This document shows positions 60,301 through 64,000 of a stretch of 64,000 nt of DNA, piece by piece. A program made the position numbers and the translations under genes. The notes beneath the pieces are model-generated. The model saw nothing but the letters and a program-made list of their open reading frames with translations, was not told where the DNA came from and made no database searches. The first letter of the stretch is position 1. Every line of letters starts with the position of its first letter. Origin of the DNA: CAXSEF01 sp964236535. GTDB lineage: Bacteria; Pseudomonadota; Alphaproteobacteria; Acetobacterales; Acetobacteraceae. The stretch spans positions 13,889 to 77,888 of the forward strand of contig CAXSEF010000006.1 of NCBI GenBank assembly GCA_964236535.1, given 5' to 3'.

Positions 60301-60631
60301 CACCCTTCTCTATGCGGCTACCCGGCTGACGGTAGCTTCCGACCTCTACCCAGTCGTTAGCGATCCGACAGCTGCGGTCAGAAAGCAGCCGTTAATGATC
60401 ATCGGACGAACTGAGTCATTCCCGCTTTCCCGCGCAAAACACGCCTTTTCGAGAAGATCAATCGGGAACAGGTTTAGAGAAAGCAGGCTTGCTATTGGCA
60501 CCTTGGTGCAGCACTCCGCCGAGTTTCCCCCCTTTATGCTCGTTTGCGGGAAGCCAGACTTGCCGGTCTCCACTGAATGTGAGTGATTAGCGGCCTAAGC
60601 GCCGTCCTCACAACAAGGCTTAAAAATATCA
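60301..60631. other. Gene-free, lower-GC spacer
   Basis: No supportable gene in 331 bases. GC falls compared with both sides, marking the transition into foreign-looking DNA. No attachment-site repeat could be recognised by eye. Confidence 0.4.
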
Positions 60632-61186
60632 ATGCAGCTTGAGAACGATTGTGAGAACTTCAAGCAGATAGTCAGTTCCTCAGAGTTTTTTTCTAATACG
60701 GGTGGTCAGGTTTACGCAATTAATCGGCGAGGTTTTTGGCTCGTTTGGACAACTAAAGATTTCTGGAAGAAGAGGTGTGATCCTGGCCTTATTGTATTTC
60801 AGGGAGATGCTTGTCGTCTATTTCGGCATCATCCGATCGAGGGGCCCTGGACAGGTGCAAAGAGTGCTCTTGGACAGTATGTCTCAGCGTCTGGAGTTGT
60901 TAAATGGCATCCCCAGTGCCCTTGGCCGCCGAACTCCAAAGCTCTCTATGTCAGCGACGCTTGGCTGGAGCTTGGTCCTGGTCGCCCAAAAAAGGTTTTG
61001 TGGGGAAGACGTCTCGTAAGTGACCAGTGGATATTGCCGGCGTTATTCCCACTGTTCCCGCTTTTCGAATACGGTTATGTTGATAGTGCCGTAGTAGGCG
61101 CGATTGGTTTCGGCGGCCTGATGGCAGCCATATCGCATATGTTAGTGCGACTAATGTTTTGGGTGAACTTTCGGCGTCAAGATTGA
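60632..61186 (+). CDS. Hypothetical membrane protein, low GC
   Basis: A 184-residue protein I do not recognise. Residues 1-125 are soluble with many aromatic residues (FWLVWTTKDFWKK, HPQCPWPP); the C-terminal 60 residues contain two hydrophobic stretches (SDQWILPALFPLFPLF and VVGAIGFGGLMAAISHMLV) that should anchor it in the membrane. Base composition is much lower in GC than the neighbours, with AT-rich codons, so it was probably acquired recently. Start ATG 60632 follows a poor ribosome-binding site. In a defence island a two-helix membrane effector is conceivable, but that is speculation. Confidence 0.55.
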   Translation: MQLENDCENFKQIVSSSEFFSNTGGQVYAINRRGFWLVWTTKDFWKKRCDPGLIVFQGDACRLFRHHPIEGPWTGAKSALGQYVSASGVVKWHPQCPWPPNSKALYVSDAWLELGPGRPKKVLWGRRLVSDQWILPALFPLFPLFEYGYVDSAVVGAIGFGGLMAAISHMLVRLMFWVNFRRQD

Positions 61187-61381
61187 GCGGCGGTTCTTGT
61201 CAGGCTCTCGACTCAACTTCTCTCGCAGCAAATTTCCTGGGCTGTGACACTCCAAGTTGCTGTTCTTAGCGTTGATATGAGCTTCCCACTATACGGTCGT
61301 TTGCGGGAAATCCATCGCCGCCATTGATAACAGCGGCGATATAGTCTGCTGCAAATTGCAGGTTGCCGCCGAGCCTCGCCG

Positions 61382-63712
61382 TCAAACCCACCCTCGATCC
61401 CGAAACTGCGAAAGATCCAGGCCGGCCGGCCCATACCACGCCCCATCGCGATACCGGGCACCAAGCCTCTGGGCCGTCTCCTTGTTGCCGTAGGGTATGT
61501 TGAGGCGAACATCCCCCGATGCAGCGTCCATTGCGGACAAAGCCGGTGAAGGTAGCGGAGCGACCTTTTTCAGGCGGGTGTTGGAGGTTCGTGGCCTCCC
61601 CTTGCTGACCTTTCTTGCATCGGACGCTACTGGGCTGGACGCTTCCGAAACGTGTTGCCGTTCTGATCGCGCGGCACGTTGGACGGAGGTCGGTGTTTCA
61701 GCAGCCGTGCCTCCCTTGCGACCCGCATGCTTGTCCAGGAATGTCCGGCAGATCGTGCCCGAGCTGGCGTAGCCGCGAGGCGACTTGAGGCCTTTTTCCT
61801 TCGCCAGGCTCACTACATAGGCCTTCATCGCCGGGGTTGGCGGACGGTCAGGGCTGGCCGGACCCGGTGTGGCAGATGCGTCGATACGCGGCGCGGCCCC
61901 GCTGGCAGCGCGCTCCGTCAGCCGGCCGATGATGCGCGAGGCCTGGGCACACACTGCATCAATGGCCCCCATCATCTGCGTCTCTCCGATCAGCACCTCG
62001 TCCAACAGCCGCTCCAGTTGCGCTGTGACACCAGGATCAACCAGCGCCGGGTCCGCCTTCTGCAACACGTCGAACAGCGTCAGGCCCCGCTCAGTCGGCA
62101 CGATGTTCTTGCCTTGGGCAACCAGGAACTCCTGCGCCTTCAGGCCACGGATGATCTCGGCCCGGGTGGCCGGCGTGCCGATGCCTTTGGCTTCCTTCAG
62201 CCGTTCCCGCAGCGCCTGGTCGTCCACAAAGCGCCAGGCATTCTGCATGGCGTCGATCAGCGTGCCCTCGTTGTAGCGCGGCAGCGGCCGGGTCTCCTTA
62301 GCTTCCACCACGGGATCGGACAGCACCGTCGCCTCCGCGTCCCGCAGCACCGGCAGCAGCTGGGCCTCGTCACCCTTCTCCTCGGCCGGCTGCCACTCCG
62401 GGAAGGCGGTGCGCCACCCAAGCTCGATCGGCTGACGCCCGACGGCGCGGAAGGCGTGCCCCCGCACGTCCAGCAGCGCCGTGGTCTGCCGATAGTGGAA
62501 GTCCGGCATCATGGCCGCGAGGGTGGCACGGGCGATGACGTCGAACAGCCGGCGCTCATCCGTGGTCAGCCGCGGCCAAACCTGCTTCAGGGTGTCGATC
62601 GTGTTGTGGTTCGGGATCACCGCGTGGTGGCTGGCCCCTGCCAGCCCCTTGTCGCTGAAAGTGCCGGCGATGCCACGTCGGATCAACGGCGGGTCCGGCA
62701 CCGGGATCGCCGCGAAGCTCTGGCCAGCCCGCAAGCCGGCGATGATCTGCGGCACCTGCAGGATCAGGCTCTCGGGCAGGTAGCGGGTTTCCGCCCGTGG
62801 GTAGGTGATGATCTTCTTGCCCGAACCATCATAAAGCTCCTGTGCCACCTCCAGCGTGTGCGCCGCAGACCAGCCGAAGCGCGACGCGCACAGCTTCTGC
62901 AGCGAGGGCAGGTCGTGCAGCCGCGGTGGCGACTGCCGCTTCTCCTCCACCTTGACCGCCAAGGGCCCAGTGGCGCCGGCCGCTATGGCTGCGACCGCCT
63001 CGGCCGCGGCCCGGTCGACGATGCGCTCCTTGGGTGCGTAGCGGATGCGGAACTGCCCGGCGGCGACGGTGGCGGTCGCTACCACCTCGAAGTAGGGCTG
63101 CACCACGAAGTCCCGGATCTCCAGCTCGCGTCGGCAGACGATGGCCAGGGTGGGCGTCTTTACCCGGCCGACGCCGATCACCGTGCGGGCACCCTGGGCC
63201 AAGGTGACGGTGGCGGTGCGGGTGAGCGACAAGTTGTAGATCTGGTCGGCCTGGCGGCGGGCGACGGCTGCCTGATAAAGGGCAAGGTGATCGCTGTTGG
63301 GCCGGGCCCGGGCAAACGCCTCGCGGATGGTTTGGGGGTCCTGGGCAGTGAACATCACCCGGCGCACCTCGCCTTTGTAGCCGTAGTGCTCGAGGATCTC
63401 CTGGCCGATCAGCTGGCCCTCGCGGTCGCAGTCGGTCGCTAGCCAGACGCGCTTGGCCGTCTGCAGTGCCTCACGGATAACCTGGAGCTTGGACGCCTTG
63501 TTGCCCCCGGTGGCGGGCCTGGTGGCGTAGAGACCGTCCGGCCGCAGCAGGGTGGCGCTCCAACGCTTCCAGCTAGGTTCGACGTCTTCGGGCTCGACCA
63601 GATCGAACAAGTGGCCCTCGGCGGGCAGGATGGTGCCGTAGCGGTGTCCTACGGCGTCGCGGATGTCCTTGGCCTGACTGGTCTTCTCGGTGATTACGAT
63701 CTGCTCAGCCAT
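61382..63712 (-). CDS. topB: DNA topoisomerase III, plasmid/ICE type
   Basis: A 776-residue type IA topoisomerase: TOPRIM domain with EKTSQAKD and ATDCDREGQLIG, catalytic Tyr near residue 303 (IITYPRAETRYL), GVGRVKTPTL and GIGTPATRAEII. The C-terminal tail is long and basic and ends in a small DUF5710-type domain (LNIPYGNKETAQRLGARY, AWYGPAGLDL). This form is typical of conjugative plasmids and integrative elements rather than the chromosomal TopoI. ATG at 63712 is chosen over an upstream GTG. Confidence 0.92.
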   Translation of the reverse strand: MAEQIVITEKTSQAKDIRDAVGHRYGTILPAEGHLFDLVEPEDVEPSWKRWSATLLRPDGLYATRPATGGNKASKLQVIREALQTAKRVWLATDCDREGQLIGQEILEHYGYKGEVRRVMFTAQDPQTIREAFARARPNSDHLALYQAAVARRQADQIYNLSLTRTATVTLAQGARTVIGVGRVKTPTLAIVCRRELEIRDFVVQPYFEVVATATVAAGQFRIRYAPKERIVDRAAAEAVAAIAAGATGPLAVKVEEKRQSPPRLHDLPSLQKLCASRFGWSAAHTLEVAQELYDGSGKKIITYPRAETRYLPESLILQVPQIIAGLRAGQSFAAIPVPDPPLIRRGIAGTFSDKGLAGASHHAVIPNHNTIDTLKQVWPRLTTDERRLFDVIARATLAAMMPDFHYRQTTALLDVRGHAFRAVGRQPIELGWRTAFPEWQPAEEKGDEAQLLPVLRDAEATVLSDPVVEAKETRPLPRYNEGTLIDAMQNAWRFVDDQALRERLKEAKGIGTPATRAEIIRGLKAQEFLVAQGKNIVPTERGLTLFDVLQKADPALVDPGVTAQLERLLDEVLIGETQMMGAIDAVCAQASRIIGRLTERAASGAAPRIDASATPGPASPDRPPTPAMKAYVVSLAKEKGLKSPRGYASSGTICRTFLDKHAGRKGGTAAETPTSVQRAARSERQHVSEASSPVASDARKVSKGRPRTSNTRLKKVAPLPSPALSAMDAASGDVRLNIPYGNKETAQRLGARYRDGAWYGPAGLDLSQFRDRGWV

Positions 63713-63773
63713 ACTGTTCACGATAGGTTCGTGGAACGCTGCCGACTAGACAGCAAATGACCGTTTGGCTTCC

Positions 63774-63971
63774 TTACACTCGCTTGATGGCTGCAAGTGG
63801 CGACACCCCGGCGTGCAGCCAGTCGCGAGCTTGGTCGGGATGCGCGATGACCAGGGTGGCCCGACCAGCGCGCGGGTAGAGCCGGATGCGGGCGCCGTCG
63901 CCAACCTGGAGGATGTCGGCCGTCTCGGGGGTACGCCATAGAACGGGGTCTTGGCCATTTTTGGTGATCAT
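63774..63971 (-). CDS. Small conserved-looking protein upstream of topoisomerase
   Basis: A 65-residue protein (MITKNGQDPVLWR start; ARIRLYPRAGRATLVIAHPDQA in the middle) read in the same direction as the topoisomerase gene, 61 bp upstream. No known domain is recognised. Length, ATG start and position suggest a real small gene of the mobile element, but a chance frame cannot be excluded. Confidence 0.45.
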   Translation of the reverse strand: MITKNGQDPVLWRTPETADILQVGDGARIRLYPRAGRATLVIAHPDQARDWLHAGVSPLAAIKRV

Positions 63972-64000
63972 GCCGCGAGCAGGAACCTGCGCTCGAGCAG

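Noticed and set aside
60346..60573. 75-residue leftward open frame
   Set aside because: No ribosome-binding site, no recognisable domain and no supporting context.

Overview
The window is high-GC and gene-dense, with many 4-bp ATGA/GTGA gene overlaps. It suggests an alphaproteobacterium, most likely of the Acetobacteraceae. The reasons are IS5-family insertion sequences of that type, REP-like 'GGCAGAGCCTCTGG' words and purine/pyrimidine-rich hairpins in the spacers, xanthine-dehydrogenase-family hydroxylases, and an alphaproteobacterial-style fused molybdopterin-binding/MocA protein. The genus cannot be fixed from the sequence. No tRNA, rRNA or CRISPR array was seen.

Region 1 (1-7.4 kb and 7.7-9.5 kb): a RutA-like flavin monooxygenase (cut by the window edge) divergent from an AraC regulator, a small SCP2-like protein, an isochorismatase-family amidase, and an envelope export group (YCF48/BNR protein, MMPL/RND permease, DUF1302 outer-membrane protein). 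The DUF1329 partner of that group lies apart, at 41.3-42.8 kb.

Region 2 (9.8-15.9 kb): a compact operon of a GntR/FCD regulator followed by a branched-chain-amino-acid-type ABC transporter (substrate-binding protein, LivH, LivM, LivG, LivF). Next to it are a RidA protein and a divergent two-domain VOC extradiol dioxygenase (16-17.8 kb).

Region 3 (17.9-43.5 kb): the heart of the window, a catabolic supercluster built from two paralogous modules. Module A (minus strand) reads APC permease, SCP2-like protein, CoxL/CoxM/CoxS-type molybdenum hydroxylase, MoxR ATPase, VWA protein, RidA, HGGYW alpha/beta hydrolase, FAD monooxygenase. From the same divergent promoter the plus strand reads LigB-type ring-cleavage dioxygenase, RidA, meta-cleavage-product hydrolase, a second FAD monooxygenase and an FAH-family hydrolase. 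Module B (minus strand) repeats the permease and molybdenum hydroxylase and ends in a PanB homologue. An AtzH/HpxZ-like protein is nearby. The simplest reading is import and degradation of an N-heteroaromatic compound: Mo hydroxylase, flavin hydroxylation, extradiol ring opening, C-C and amide hydrolysis, and clean-up. The substrate is unknown. GTATAC-centred palindromes in several promoters may tie the genes together.

Region 4 (43.6-47.1 kb): superoxide dismutase, a siderophore-interacting-type flavin reductase and a fused MoeA-like/MocA protein that probably supplies molybdopterin cytosine dinucleotide to the hydroxylases.

Region 5 (47.2-64 kb): a mobile/defence island. A complete IS5 element has truncated the 5' end of a UvrD-like helicase that forms a pair with an Mrr-like nuclease. 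Then come an AbrB/MazF-type toxin-antitoxin pair, a type I restriction-modification system with a broken NucS-like nuclease gene between hsdS and hsdR, a WGR protein plus tyrosine recombinase, a low-GC membrane protein and a plasmid/ICE-type topoisomerase III. The REP-like spacer words of the first 47 kb are not seen here, which fits separate acquisition.
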